Assembly: GCF_002591895.1 (NCBI RefSeq) | Contig: NZ_NISX01000002.1 | Coordinates: 124,001-188,000 of the forward strand | Length of the DNA stretch: 64,000 nt | Direction of reading: 5' to 3' | Origin: Lacimicrobium alkaliphilum | GTDB lineage: Bacteria > Pseudomonadota > Gammaproteobacteria > Enterobacterales > Alteromonadaceae | Part shown: piece by piece, positions 37,635-46,332 of the stretch | Layout of the letters: every line of letters starts with the position of its first letter | Numbering within the stretch: the first letter of the stretch is position 1 | The notes under the pieces: generated by a model | The model's database searches: none | Told to the model about the DNA's origin: nothing | The model's input: only the letters and a program-made list of their open reading frames with translations | Translations under genes and position numbers: made by a program

Positions 37635-38741
37635 TCAGTGGGCTGCCTGGCGCAGCATAACCTGTTGCTCCTGACTCAGGGCTTCGTTGCCACGCACGAT
37701 AACAATTTCACTGCCGCTGATCCCCTCGCGGATCTCTATATTGTTCTCAAACTGCAAACCGGTGCGAACCTGCACCTGCCTGACACCTGTTGGCTGCCCC
37801 AACTGAGCATTTTTTTCTGCCACCCATACGGTGATACGTCCGTCGGGATGACGCAGCAGCGCGTCATTAGGCACCGTGACTTCATTCCGCCCCATATCCA
37901 GCATCATTCGCGCAGATACCGACATGCCCGGATACCAGTGAGGATCGCCGGATTGTTCATTTTGCAGAGACACCCGCACACCGAAACTGCGCCCCCCATC
38001 TCGTGTTCCGGGGATGCGCCGGTGCACAGGGTAGTCAAATTCCTTTTCGGGATACGCATCAAAGCTCAACTTCAGCATGGTATCTTCATCCACCAGGCTA
38101 TAAAATCGTTGTGGCGCTCTGAAATCAGCGTACAACTGACTGTTGTCGGTTAACTCCAATAGTCCCTGCCCGGGAGTGAGCCATTCTCCGACATCAATAT
38201 CACGCGCGGTGAGAACGCCACTAAAAGGCGCCTGCAACCGATGCCGGTCAAGATTGAGCTGTTGTCGTTCAACTTCGGCTTTTGCCCCTTGCCACCGGGC
38301 TTGCGCTTCGCGCGCATCAGAGGCCAGTGCCTCAACTTCGGTTTCTGCAATACTCTGCTGCGAGGTCAGTGCCCTTGCCTCATCGAGACGCCGCCGTGCC
38401 TCACGCAAAGATTCTTCAGCCATTACAGCTTCTGCCTCTGCAGACGCCACGGCCAGACGAATCAGCTTGTCATCCAGTTGCAGCACCACCTGCCCTTGCC
38501 GGACAGTATCGCCGCTGTCAATATAAATAGCCGTGACCAGCCCACTCACTTGAGTCGACAGCCACCCCTTTCTCGCCGGAACCACCGTGCCACTGAGCGG
38601 TACCTGCTGTTTGATAGGCTGCTTGCTAACCCTGGTGCCTTCGACTTTGAGCAGCTCCTGGCCCATCACAAACAGACTGCACATATAACATAGAGCAGCA
38701 GCGGCATATGACCATAACGTGCTAACGACTGATTTGTTCAT
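37635..38741 (-). CDS. RND efflux periplasmic adaptor (membrane fusion protein)
   Basis: This is a 368-residue HlyD/MFP-family adaptor bridging the RND permease to an outer-membrane channel. An N-terminal export signal (SYAAAALCYMCSLFVMGQ) is followed by a lipoyl half-motif (VSGLVTAIYIDSGDTVRQGQVVLQLDD), an alpha-hairpin rich in Ala/Glu (about residues 90-160), the second lipoyl half (LDRHRLQAPFSGVLTARDIDVGEWLTPGQGLLEL) and a beta-barrel domain. The gene precedes the permease and is certainly co-transcribed with it. Confidence 0.92.
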   Translation of the reverse strand: MNKSVVSTLWSYAAAALCYMCSLFVMGQELLKVEGTRVSKQPIKQQVPLSGTVVPARKGWLSTQVSGLVTAIYIDSGDTVRQGQVVLQLDDKLIRLAVASAEAEAVMAEESLREARRRLDEARALTSQQSIAETEVEALASDAREAQARWQGAKAEVERQQLNLDRHRLQAPFSGVLTARDIDVGEWLTPGQGLLELTDNSQLYADFRAPQRFYSLVDEDTMLKLSFDAYPEKEFDYPVHRRIPGTRDGGRSFGVRVSLQNEQSGDPHWYPGMSVSARMMLDMGRNEVTVPNDALLRHPDGRITVWVAEKNAQLGQPTGVRQVQVRTGLQFENNIEIREGISGSEIVIVRGNEALSQEQQVMLRQAAH

Positions 38742-39038
38742 AAATATCCCTGTGGCCGATATTTCTGAGTTTTATCTGTACGTAATTATTCTAAAAGGTA
38801 TTGCAACTAACAGACTACGGGATGAAGACAATGACAGATCAGCGGGTTACTACGCTTAATGCCCCAATGCTAATCCGCTGGCCCTTCCACTGATTCCAGA
38901 ACCATAGCTTAGATGATTGGTAGGCCGAAACAAGACTCTGGCCCGGTGCTTTATTGCAGAGCCGATTAAACCAGATCAGGCGTGGATACACCCTCGGAGG
39001 ATGTCGCGAAGAACAAGATACAAACAGGACCTGGCGGA
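38742..39038. other. Spacer between the efflux operon and the accessory block
   Basis: I see no gene, tRNA, clear terminator or repeat in these 297 bases. The left half must hold the efflux-operon promoter. The right half marks the left edge of the accessory block. Confidence 0.5.
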
Positions 39039-39419
39039 TTATTCACTGAGCCAGATCAGCGCCGCCTCCTCACTTTCAAAGTACTTCACTTCACCGGATA
39101 CAAACCATGCTCCGACCTTTGCGGTCATTTTTTGCCATCCTTTGTTGCCAAAGATGGCAATTTTTTCAAACTGATTACTGTGCTTTAAACCCAGTTTGAA
39201 ATCATCCCATGCCGCTCTGGGCTCCCAACCGTCGAGCTCTGTACCATCGATGAAGACTCTGATTGCGGGTTGTTTTACCTCTGTCAAAGCCGAATCGATC
39301 ATCGGTGTGATAATTTCATAATCCTCATGAGTGAGCTTACCTGACGCTTTCAGAGTAAGAAAAAAGTCGCTGTTGACTCGGCGTATACCGATTGAAAGGC
39401 CATGATTTTCTGTGTTCAT
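39039..39419 (-). CDS. SpoIIAA-like/STAS-like small protein
   Basis: This is a 126-residue cytoplasmic protein resembling the SpoIIAA-like (STAS-fold) family: FFLTLKASGKLTHEDYEIITPMIDSALTE, then AIRVFIDGTELDGWEPRAAWDDFKLGLKH, FEKIAIFGNKGWQKMTAKVGAWFVSGEVKYF and the ending ESEEAALIWLSE. The pattern of a lipid-binding-like STAS protein is good. Partner and role are unknown. The start has GGAG 5-10 bases upstream. It lies at the downstream end of a one-directional block of accessory genes. Confidence 0.78.
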   Translation of the reverse strand: MNTENHGLSIGIRRVNSDFFLTLKASGKLTHEDYEIITPMIDSALTEVKQPAIRVFIDGTELDGWEPRAAWDDFKLGLKHSNQFEKIAIFGNKGWQKMTAKVGAWFVSGEVKYFESEEAALIWLSE

Positions 39420-39484
39420 CTTTTATCTCCTTCACGTGTATTTTGAAAACCCGGAACGGGCGAAACAACATGGTAGGGTGTAAA

Positions 39485-39868
39485 CTACGTTCGCAGGGCG
39501 CGAATTTTTATCCAGGCTTCTTGTGCAGTCCGGCTACCCGTCTGGTCACCGGTATTCACAACACCCCTTGGCTCTATGATTAAGATCTTTGCTTCTTTTT
39601 CCGCACAGGGCTTGTGTTCAATGCCCTTGGGAACCACGTACATTTCGCCCTCAGCAAGATTCACAAAACCATCTCTGAAGTCGATTCGGAGATGGCCCTT
39701 CAGCACGATGAACGTCTCATCTGTGTGCTTATGGTCATGCCAGACAAAGTCACCCTCAATTCTGACCACCTTAAACTGATAATCGTTCATCTCAGCAATG
39801 ATCTTTGGCGACCATTGCTCATCGAAGAGCGCGAACTTGTTCCTGAAGTTAACGGCCTGATAGCTCAT
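39485..39868 (-). CDS. Cupin-domain protein
   Basis: This is a 127-residue single-domain cupin. The two cupin motifs are visible: the metal-binding HDHKHTDETFIVLKGHLRIDF segment (His, His, Glu) and GEMYVVPKGIEHKPCAEKEAKILIIEP (second His). Such proteins may be isomerases, dioxygenases or sensors; nothing in the context decides. The start is the ATG at 39868 with AAAGGAG 5 bases upstream. Confidence 0.85.
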   Translation of the reverse strand: MSYQAVNFRNKFALFDEQWSPKIIAEMNDYQFKVVRIEGDFVWHDHKHTDETFIVLKGHLRIDFRDGFVNLAEGEMYVVPKGIEHKPCAEKEAKILIIEPRGVVNTGDQTGSRTAQEAWIKIRALRT

Positions 39869-39943
39869 CAAAACTCCTTTTAGCCTGCAGTTATTAATAC
39901 ATGTTCGTTAAAGCGGGGAAAGTCTGATGTCAGGAAACAGGCG

Positions 39944-40138
39944 TTAGTCAGGCGACCATTTCAGCATGGCTATTTTTGCTCGGTTTCTGAATTGACCGAT
40001 GAACCAATTGCCACATGCTAAAAGACTACGGTCATAATCCCTTAAATCACCATCAATATGCAGCTTCATTCCATGGAACCAACTGTTAACAATTTTGATT
40101 GAATGGCCTTCTACTTTAAAGCTCCATGTTTTTCTCAT
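39944..40138 (-). CDS. Small hypothetical protein (64 aa)
   Basis: This is a short frame beginning MRKTWSFKVEGHSIKIVNSWF, then GMKLHIDGDLRDYDR. The N-terminal strand pattern (KTW-F-V-GH-I-V-NSWF-G-KL-DG-L-D) resembles the opening of longer beta-rich proteins I recall from accessory regions, so this may be a short or truncated member. It has no signal peptide. An attC-like palindrome lies 25 bases upstream of its start. Confidence 0.45.
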   Translation of the reverse strand: MRKTWSFKVEGHSIKIVNSWFHGMKLHIDGDLRDYDRSLLACGNWFIGQFRNRAKIAMLKWSPD

Positions 40139-40162
40139 CGATTACGCCATAAATCAGAAAAC

Positions 40163-40209
40163 GAATAACGCTTGCAGCATGCGCTCGTCGCGTGCATTGC
40201 CTGGTTATA
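40163..40209 (-). other. attC-like imperfect palindrome (possible integron recombination site)
   Basis: On the minus strand the element starts ATAAC (overlapping the TAA stop of the upstream gene) and ends GCGTTAT, giving a complementary outer ATAAC/GTTAT pair. Inner GCA/TGC and TGC/GCA pairs are offset by unpaired bases. This layout resembles integron attC sites, but the boxes are short and no integrase gene is in the window. Confidence 0.25.
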
Positions 40210-41158
40210 TTTCGCCCAACTCATAGGGAAGGTCGAACTGTGAATACTCTCCGATATCAGCAACATAAGCCTCCCAATCGTCTCTTACAACTCGTCTTGC
40301 TACATAATGGGCTGCCATTAGAGAAAAGTTCCCACTAACAGCGCCAAGGTCTGAAACGAACTGACGAAGCCTCTCCGTATCGTTTCGCCCATACGACAAA
40401 TAGATAGCGTCACGATAGTTGGCTTTCCCCCTGTAACGGAATGCTTGCACGAGGTAGTTTACATGGGCAGGCCGAAGCTTCACGTCCCTAAGCGCTTTCG
40501 CAGCATTACTCCTGAAACTGGTGTGCCCTCCATCCCGATAAGCAGCACTTGCTTTTACCTGCTCCTCAAGACGCCATTGCTCATATTCGGCAGTTCCTTT
40601 TAAATAGGAAAGAATGGCGCCATAAGCCATTTCAAGATCTGTGGGCTCTGTATTGAGATCGTGCCTATTACCATTCCTCAGGCCATCCATAGCCTCTCGC
40701 ACGTGCACAGGGGTGATATCTGTAATGCTTAGATCAAACGGCGTCTTCACCAAGCCAGGACGAACAATATCTGACTGCCAGACCTTAGCAGTCAATGCAT
40801 GTGTTTGCGGATCAGCGCCGCTCGAAGCTGCAAGCATGGATTTTGATGCATAGTAAGTCGCGTAGTACCACGCAATAATTGCCGCGCGAACAATCGGGTA
40901 GGGATTGTCGATTTGCTCCATGCTGTCGATTGCACTCACGTTGTGCATTGACATTGTCAGAGACTCAAACGCTAGAGCATCACCTTCTTCATTCGGCTGA
41001 CGTCTTTGGACTCTTTGATAGAATTGCCTTAGTGACTCGTGTGAAAAGCCATCTTCAGATTGCAACGCAAGACCGCGCATCCAGTTCACGGTGCCCTGAA
41101 ACGCGAACCTCGGCGTGGGCTGATCTCCTTGCGCAAAAAGTTTATTTAGTAGCCACAT
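40205..41158 (-). CDS. Hypothetical protein with a HEPN-like helical segment
   Basis: This is a 317-residue soluble protein that I do not recognise as a named family. The segment IVRAAIIAWYYATYYASKSML (about residues 88-108) resembles the core helix of HEPN domains (aromatic-rich YYAxYYAxK pattern). The protein also has a C-terminal helix-rich part (HVNYLVQAFRYRGKANYRDAIYLSYGRNDTERLRQF). No RxxxxH HEPN ribonuclease motif is obvious. Its stop codon lies in an attC-like palindrome, and it sits within a block of unrelated same-strand genes. Confidence 0.6.
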   Translation of the reverse strand: MWLLNKLFAQGDQPTPRFAFQGTVNWMRGLALQSEDGFSHESLRQFYQRVQRRQPNEEGDALAFESLTMSMHNVSAIDSMEQIDNPYPIVRAAIIAWYYATYYASKSMLAASSGADPQTHALTAKVWQSDIVRPGLVKTPFDLSITDITPVHVREAMDGLRNGNRHDLNTEPTDLEMAYGAILSYLKGTAEYEQWRLEEQVKASAAYRDGGHTSFRSNAAKALRDVKLRPAHVNYLVQAFRYRGKANYRDAIYLSYGRNDTERLRQFVSDLGAVSGNFSLMAAHYVARRVVRDDWEAYVADIGEYSQFDLPYELGEI

Positions 41159-41518
41159 GTTGGAAACTCAGAAATATAACGCTTCGCATTTGCGAGCGCT
41201 TTGGCAGAAGGCCAGCGAGTAAATGTCCGAAACAGGCTCATGGGTGTTAGCAGCCGCGGAAAGCGCGACTGCCTGAAAATACTGTGGAATTGCAAACGGC
41301 ACTGGCTCCCTGTGTGGTGGATAACGGCACTGTCCATTGTGGCTCGTTGTTTCGCTGATTAAGAATTTAGTCTGCCAGATTTTCAGCTTGTGGTGAACCG
41401 CTTTGTCCAACATCATCGATTCAGGATGCTGGCCACCAGGCACTCCAATATTGGGTGTGAGGAACTTGGGTAACATTCTAATCGTTGCAAAAGACAAGAA
41501 CCCTGTATATTAGCGTGC
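41159..41518. other. 360-bp region without a convincing gene
   Basis: This stretch separates the ParE-type toxin from the HEPN-like gene. A 109-codon minus-strand frame exists (41168-41497), but its product looks random (mixed Pro, His and Cys, no secondary-structure pattern). Near the right gene start the minus strand reads GCGAAGCGTTATAT, similar to the GCGTTAT end of the attC-like element at 40163, suggesting a decayed cassette or site. Confidence 0.4.
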
Positions 41519-41809
41519 TCATTCTCGCTGTTTCCAATAACCTGGCATCCGATGCAGGTTCATTACAGCAACGATGAATATTCCGTCTTGCTCTTCGGAA
41601 TATAGGATTCCATATGGAAAACGTCTTACCAGAGATCTTCTTATATTGTCTTCCAGTTCAGGCCAGGCTTTTGGGAATTCGATTGAGCGCTTGACGGCTG
41701 AATGGACCTCCAGCGCAAAGTCATACCCCAGGCCCTCCTCCAAATGCTCGTAATAATTTATCGCCTCATTGAATTCCTGTTCCGCTTCCGGGTGGAAAGA
41801 GAAGCTCAT
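41519..41809 (-). CDS. ParE/RelE-superfamily toxin
   Basis: This is a 96-residue toxin of the ParE/RelE fold. The N-terminus FSFHPEAEQEFNEAINYYEHLEEGLGYDFALEV and the C-terminal strands RRFPYGILYSEEQDGIFIVAVMNLHRMPGYWKQR are typical. It overlaps the antitoxin stop by 4 bases (ATGA type) in the standard antitoxin-first order. The target could be gyrase or mRNA and is not decided by sequence. Confidence 0.88.
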   Translation of the reverse strand: MSFSFHPEAEQEFNEAINYYEHLEEGLGYDFALEVHSAVKRSIEFPKAWPELEDNIRRSLVRRFPYGILYSEEQDGIFIVAVMNLHRMPGYWKQRE

Positions 41810-42030
41810 TTTTCAAACCTACTCCAAACTTTGCTGAATACTTCATTTCCTGGAATGGCCTGAACATGACCAGATCTGAGTTCAGAAAGACGCCGTTTAG
41901 CTTCCCTTGCCCATTGTTTATCTATCTCAGATTCTGGCTGGTTTAAACTGCGCAGCAGTGAATCCACAACTAAGGCACGCTCTTCCACCGGAAGTGACAC
42001 TGCTTCATCTATTAATTGCTTTGTGTTCAT
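41806..42030 (-). CDS. Addiction-module antitoxin (Unstab_antitox family)
   Basis: This is a 74-residue antitoxin. The N-terminus (MNTKQLIDEAVSLPVEERALVVDSLLRSLN) matches the putative addiction-module component family, and the pattern IDKQWAREAKRRLSELRSGHVQAIPGNEVF with a VxSKVW ending is typical. It is coupled to the downstream ParE-type toxin. A strong AAAGGTGG Shine-Dalgarno precedes the ATG. Confidence 0.87.
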   Translation of the reverse strand: MNTKQLIDEAVSLPVEERALVVDSLLRSLNQPESEIDKQWAREAKRRLSELRSGHVQAIPGNEVFSKVWSRFEK

Positions 42031-42146
42031 TTATCCACCTTTATCTGTGGCGAGATCTATATAGTATGTGAACTACGAAAGGATTCCGTATAAGTGCGGA
42101 ATACTTCCTTGCTTTGTTTTTTTAGCATGTTTCGGTAATGGATACC

Positions 42147-42179
42147 AACTTGAGGCGCACCAGCTTCGCGCCTTAGGTT
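42147..42179. repeat. Inverted repeat AAC-N3-AGGCGC-N9-GCGCCT-N3-GTT
   Basis: A 33-bp palindrome with a perfect 6-bp inner stem and a complementary 3-bp outer pair lies 117 bases right of the antitoxin start, at the edge of the accessory block. It has no following T-run. The spaced two-box form is attC-like, but a simple transcription hairpin for the gene to the right cannot be excluded. Confidence 0.4.
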
Positions 42180-42299
42180 TACGATCAATACCCCTGTGAT
42201 GATCCTGTTTTCTTCAGCCCGTGACAGAACAACCATCTGTACAATCCGCCATAAACCAGTCGAGGGTGTGACTAACGCACAATACGGATCACCAGTTTC

Positions 42300-43985
42300 T
42301 CAGGTGTTTTTTTCCGTCTCCCGCTGTTTTGTCTGCCAGTCTGCGGGTGAAAAAACCTCTACATCGGCGGGCGGTAAACTGCGGCCAAGAATATGGTCGG
42401 CGCCCTTTTCACCGATCATAATGCTCGGTGCATTGATATTACCGTTGGTGACAAAAGGCATAATCGACGAGTCCACCACGCGCAGGTTTTCCACTCCCTG
42501 TACACGACATTCGGGGTCCACTACCGCCATTGCATCGGTGCCCATTTTACAGGAGCCACAGGGGTGATAGGCCGAGGCGGCGGTTTCTGCTACCCAGTCA
42601 TCGATCTCGTCATCTGTTTGTACGTCATCACCGGGAGACAATTCTCCGGCACGGTAAGGGTCAAACGCGCTCTGGTCAAAAATTTCCCGGGTCAGGCGCA
42701 ATGCATTGCGGTAGCACTGTTTATCTTCCTCTTCGCTGAGGTAGTTGAAGAATATCTTTGGCGCCGCAGCAGGATCCTTGCTGGCCAGTTTAACCCAGCC
42801 ACGACTGATGGGTTTGTTCGCCCCCAGATGTACCTGATAGCCGTGGCCTTTGGCGGCGCTGGAGCCGTCATAAGCGATGGCGCCGGGTAAAAAGTGGTAC
42901 TGAATATCCGGGTATTCCAGCCCGGCTCTGCTGCGAATATAACCATTGGATTCAAAATGGTTGGTGGCACCAAGACCGGATTTAAAAAACAGCCAGCGTG
43001 CACCGATCAGTGCCTGACCAAAGGGATTAAGCCAGCCGTTGAGGGTGATTTTTTGTTTGCAATGGTGCTGCACCCAGACTTCCAGATGATCATGCAGATT
43101 CTGCCCCACACCGGGCAGATCATGTACCACCTCTATTCCCTGTTCTTTGAGGTGTGCTGCCGGGCCGATGCCCGACAGCATAAGTAGTTTAGGTGAGTTA
43201 AAGGCGCTGGCAGAGAGGATCACTTCTTTTCTGGCCTGCACCTGAAAGGTTTTGCCTTTGTATTGATACTCCACCCCAACGGCCTTCTTGCCAGACATTA
43301 ACACCCGGGTAGTCAGTGCATGGGTCTGTACCTGCAGATTAGCGCGCGACATGGCCGGTTTCAGGTAGGCATTGGCAGTAGAACAGCGCACGCCATCACG
43401 CACACTCATATCCATACGGCTAAAGCCTTCCTGACGAAAGCCGTTATAATCCTCGCTTTCCCCGTAACCCGCCTGTTTTCCTGCTTCTATAAAGGCGCGG
43501 TAAAGCTGATTCTGCATATTGTTGCCATTGCACACCCCCACTGGCCCGTCGGCAGAACGATAATCATCGGCTCCGTATAAGCATGCTTCCGCCCGCTTAA
43601 AATAGGGCAATACGTGCTGGTAATCCCAGCCCTCGGCACCCATTTCCTGCCATTGCCGGTAGTCACCGGCACACCCGCGAACGAAGGCCATACCGTTGAT
43701 CGATGATGAACCACCTATCACCTTACCTCTGGCCTGATGCAACGTTCTTCCCTTAAGGCCAGGCTCCGGTTCGGTATAAAACTGCCAGTCATATTTGGGC
43801 TTATTCATGGGAATCGAAAAGGCGGTGGGCATCTGAATAAAGATGGAATTATCCTTACCTCCGAATTCCAGTACCAGTACCTGATCTTTGCCACTTTCAG
43901 TGAGCCGGCTGGCCAGCACCGAGCCGGCAGAACCGGCCCCGACTATGATGTAGTCTACACTCTGGTCAAATTTAAACTCAGCCAT
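42300..43985 (-). CDS. betA: Choline dehydrogenase-like GMC oxidoreductase
   Basis: This is an FAD-dependent glucose-methanol-choline oxidoreductase, 561 residues, close to the length of BetA. The FAD motif is DYIIVGAGSAGSVLASRL at residues 12-29. The GMC signatures are GRTLHQARGKVIGGSSSINGM and ILSASAFNSPKLLMLSGIG, and the catalytic histidine is in SAYHPCGSCKMG. A choline substrate is supported by overlap with a BCCT transporter gene, although betB and betI are not in the window. The start is the ATG at 43985, inside the transporter's stop region; an ATG six bases earlier is also possible. Confidence 0.87.
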   Translation of the reverse strand: MAEFKFDQSVDYIIVGAGSAGSVLASRLTESGKDQVLVLEFGGKDNSIFIQMPTAFSIPMNKPKYDWQFYTEPEPGLKGRTLHQARGKVIGGSSSINGMAFVRGCAGDYRQWQEMGAEGWDYQHVLPYFKRAEACLYGADDYRSADGPVGVCNGNNMQNQLYRAFIEAGKQAGYGESEDYNGFRQEGFSRMDMSVRDGVRCSTANAYLKPAMSRANLQVQTHALTTRVLMSGKKAVGVEYQYKGKTFQVQARKEVILSASAFNSPKLLMLSGIGPAAHLKEQGIEVVHDLPGVGQNLHDHLEVWVQHHCKQKITLNGWLNPFGQALIGARWLFFKSGLGATNHFESNGYIRSRAGLEYPDIQYHFLPGAIAYDGSSAAKGHGYQVHLGANKPISRGWVKLASKDPAAAPKIFFNYLSEEEDKQCYRNALRLTREIFDQSAFDPYRAGELSPGDDVQTDDEIDDWVAETAASAYHPCGSCKMGTDAMAVVDPECRVQGVENLRVVDSSIMPFVTNGNINAPSIMIGEKGADHILGRSLPPADVEVFSPADWQTKQRETEKNT

Positions 43986-46059
43986 GGGCATGCTCTGTTT
44001 TATCCGGATCATCAGGCAACTGCGTATCGGTTCCCATTGTCTCGCGCTGGGTATGCAGGAAGTAAAGGTGCCGTTCGTACTGATCAAGAATATCGGCGAT
44101 CACCTGCTCTTTACTGTAACCCGCCAGGTCATAGCCCTGACCGCCTTCACCAATATGAACCTCAAGGCGATAATAATGGCTGCCCGCCCCTGCGGCCCGT
44201 ATTGAGAAGGCCGGCATCAGGCATCGGCGCGGCCAGATCTGATAGGTAAAGTCCTGCTCTGTGCCTTTATCCACATTCAGAGCCAGGTATTCCTCATCAC
44301 CTGTTCCCTGTTCGATTTCCACCTGCAGCCCCTTATCCACCAGTTCCTTATGGATTTGCTCCATAGCCGGCTTTGCCACGTCTTTTAAGAACTGCTGCGC
44401 TTCTTTATGGCTGGGGAAGCTCAGGGCATTGCTCAGGCGTTTACGCCAGCTGCCCGACGCTTCTTCGCCGGTCCGGCCAGACAAAAAGCCCGCCATGCTG
44501 CCACGATAGCTGGCCTCTTTTAAGCCCTCCACACGCAGCGCTTTGCTCAGACCCACCATCATCAACAGCAGCACAAACGCAAAGGGCAGCCCCATGATCA
44601 CTACCGTTCCCTGCAAGGCACTGAGCCCGTCTGTCATCAGTAATGCCAGGGTCAACAGGCCAATTAACGAGGCCCAGAATATGCGCATCCAGCCCGGGGC
44701 ATCATGATTCGGATCGGTCAGTACCGAGGTCAGATTGGAGAGCACCAAAGAGCCCGAATCACCGGAAGTCACAAAAAACACGATAGCCAGAATGGTGACC
44801 ACCACAGTCGTAAAGCCCACCCAGGGCAGACTCTGCATAAACAGGTAAATCGACGAACCAGGGTTGTTCATCGCCTGCTCACCAAAGTTCTCTACCCCGC
44901 CACCACTCATGATCAGTTCTATGGCGCTGTTACCCATAATTGACATCCAGGCCATCATAAAAGTCAGCGGCAGGATCAGTGAACCCGCCACAAACTCACG
45001 GATGGTGCGGCCACGGGATATGCGGGCCAGGAACAAGCCAACAAAAGGCCCCCAGGCAATCCACCAGGCCCAGAAAAACACCGTCCAGGCATTCAGCCAG
45101 TCAGTAGGCGGATCAAAGGCATAGGTATCCATAGACAGGCTGACAAATTTGGAGAAGTAATCACCAATATTCATCACCAGCGCATTAAGTAAAAACACCG
45201 TCTGGCCGCTGAACAGCACAAACAGCATCAACAACAGCGCCAGCAACATATTAAATTCAGACAGGCGCCGGATGCCTTTATCCACCCCGGTCAGGGCGGA
45301 GATGGTGGCGAAGATCACAATCACCACCGCCAGGGATGCCTGAGTGACAACAGACTCAGGAATACCAAACATATAATTCAGACCAAAATTAAGCTGAATA
45401 ATGCCAATCCCCAGACTGGTGGCAATACCGAAAATGGTGCCCAACACCGCAGCGATATCCACTGCATGGCCGACAGGCCCATGAATGCGTTTGCCGAAAA
45501 TGGGATACAGCGCAGAGCGAATGGTCAGTGGTAAACCGTGGCGATAACTGAAGTAGGCCAGCGACATGCCCACCAGCGTATAAACACCCCAGCCAGACAG
45601 CCCCCAGTGCAGGAACGTCAGCTCCATGGCATGGCGGGCGGCAGCCTCTGTGCCCCCCTCACCCACAGGCGGTGCCAGAAACTGTGTTACCGGTTCGGCG
45701 ATACAGAAAAACAGCAAATCAATACCGATACCTGCTGAAAACAGCATGGCAGCCCAGGTCACAATATTAAAGTCCGGCGTAGAATGAGCCGGCCCCAGTT
45801 TAATGCTGCCGTAGCGTGACAGTCCAATCCAGATCACAAACACCAGATACGCCACTATGGCAAGAAAGTAGAACCAGCCAAAGGTATCTGATATCCAGCC
45901 TAATACGGCATATATAATATTGCCTGCGGCTTCGGTGAAAAACATCGCCCACAGCGCAAAAAACGCAATGCCAATGGCGGATCCGTAAAATACTACAGGG
46001 TTAATCTTATCTTTGGGTTGCCCGTTTGAGGCGTCTTGCTCATCGGTTTTGCTGGTCAT
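43978..46059 (-). CDS. BCCT-family choline/betaine transporter (BetT-like)
   Basis: This is an inner-membrane betaine/choline/carnitine transporter, 693 residues, with the 12-helix core and a long C-terminal cytoplasmic tail as in BetT proteins. The family motif with conserved tryptophans is WTVFFWAWWIAWGPFVGLFLARISRGRTIREF. The N-terminal VVFYGSAIGIAFFALWAMFF and GWGVYTLVGMSLAYFSYRHGLPLTIRS are also typical. The start is the ATG at 46059, with AAGGGTG 8 bases upstream; an ATG 6 bases earlier is less well spaced. It overlaps the choline dehydrogenase gene by about 8 bases, so uptake and oxidation are co-expressed. Confidence 0.9.
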   Translation of the reverse strand: MTSKTDEQDASNGQPKDKINPVVFYGSAIGIAFFALWAMFFTEAAGNIIYAVLGWISDTFGWFYFLAIVAYLVFVIWIGLSRYGSIKLGPAHSTPDFNIVTWAAMLFSAGIGIDLLFFCIAEPVTQFLAPPVGEGGTEAAARHAMELTFLHWGLSGWGVYTLVGMSLAYFSYRHGLPLTIRSALYPIFGKRIHGPVGHAVDIAAVLGTIFGIATSLGIGIIQLNFGLNYMFGIPESVVTQASLAVVIVIFATISALTGVDKGIRRLSEFNMLLALLLMLFVLFSGQTVFLLNALVMNIGDYFSKFVSLSMDTYAFDPPTDWLNAWTVFFWAWWIAWGPFVGLFLARISRGRTIREFVAGSLILPLTFMMAWMSIMGNSAIELIMSGGGVENFGEQAMNNPGSSIYLFMQSLPWVGFTTVVVTILAIVFFVTSGDSGSLVLSNLTSVLTDPNHDAPGWMRIFWASLIGLLTLALLMTDGLSALQGTVVIMGLPFAFVLLLMMVGLSKALRVEGLKEASYRGSMAGFLSGRTGEEASGSWRKRLSNALSFPSHKEAQQFLKDVAKPAMEQIHKELVDKGLQVEIEQGTGDEEYLALNVDKGTEQDFTYQIWPRRCLMPAFSIRAAGAGSHYYRLEVHIGEGGQGYDLAGYSKEQVIADILDQYERHLYFLHTQRETMGTDTQLPDDPDKTEHAHG

Positions 46060-46332
46060 TTCCATCACCCTTATTCTGATTGAACAGGAACTAGTGGATG
46101 GCAGCATCTGCGCCGGATACACGCTGACATAACAGCCAGAAAAGAGGCTGTCGAATTGCTATTCAGGCATACCGGGAATACAAACAGGGGGTAAAATACA
46201 TTCAGTTGCTACCAAGTGTTGTTTTTATTGTGTTGCCTTTAATAGATAGAGGGGGATAGTCATAGTGTCAAGAAATCAGCCTGCTTTGGGCTGACAAATG
46301 AGCCAGCTAACAAGCTGAACAAAAAGGAAAAG

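Noticed and set aside
41168-41497. Minus-strand 109-codon frame between the ParE-type toxin and the HEPN-like gene
   Set aside because: No family resemblance, unusual composition and no Shine-Dalgarno; left as a non-coding or decayed segment.
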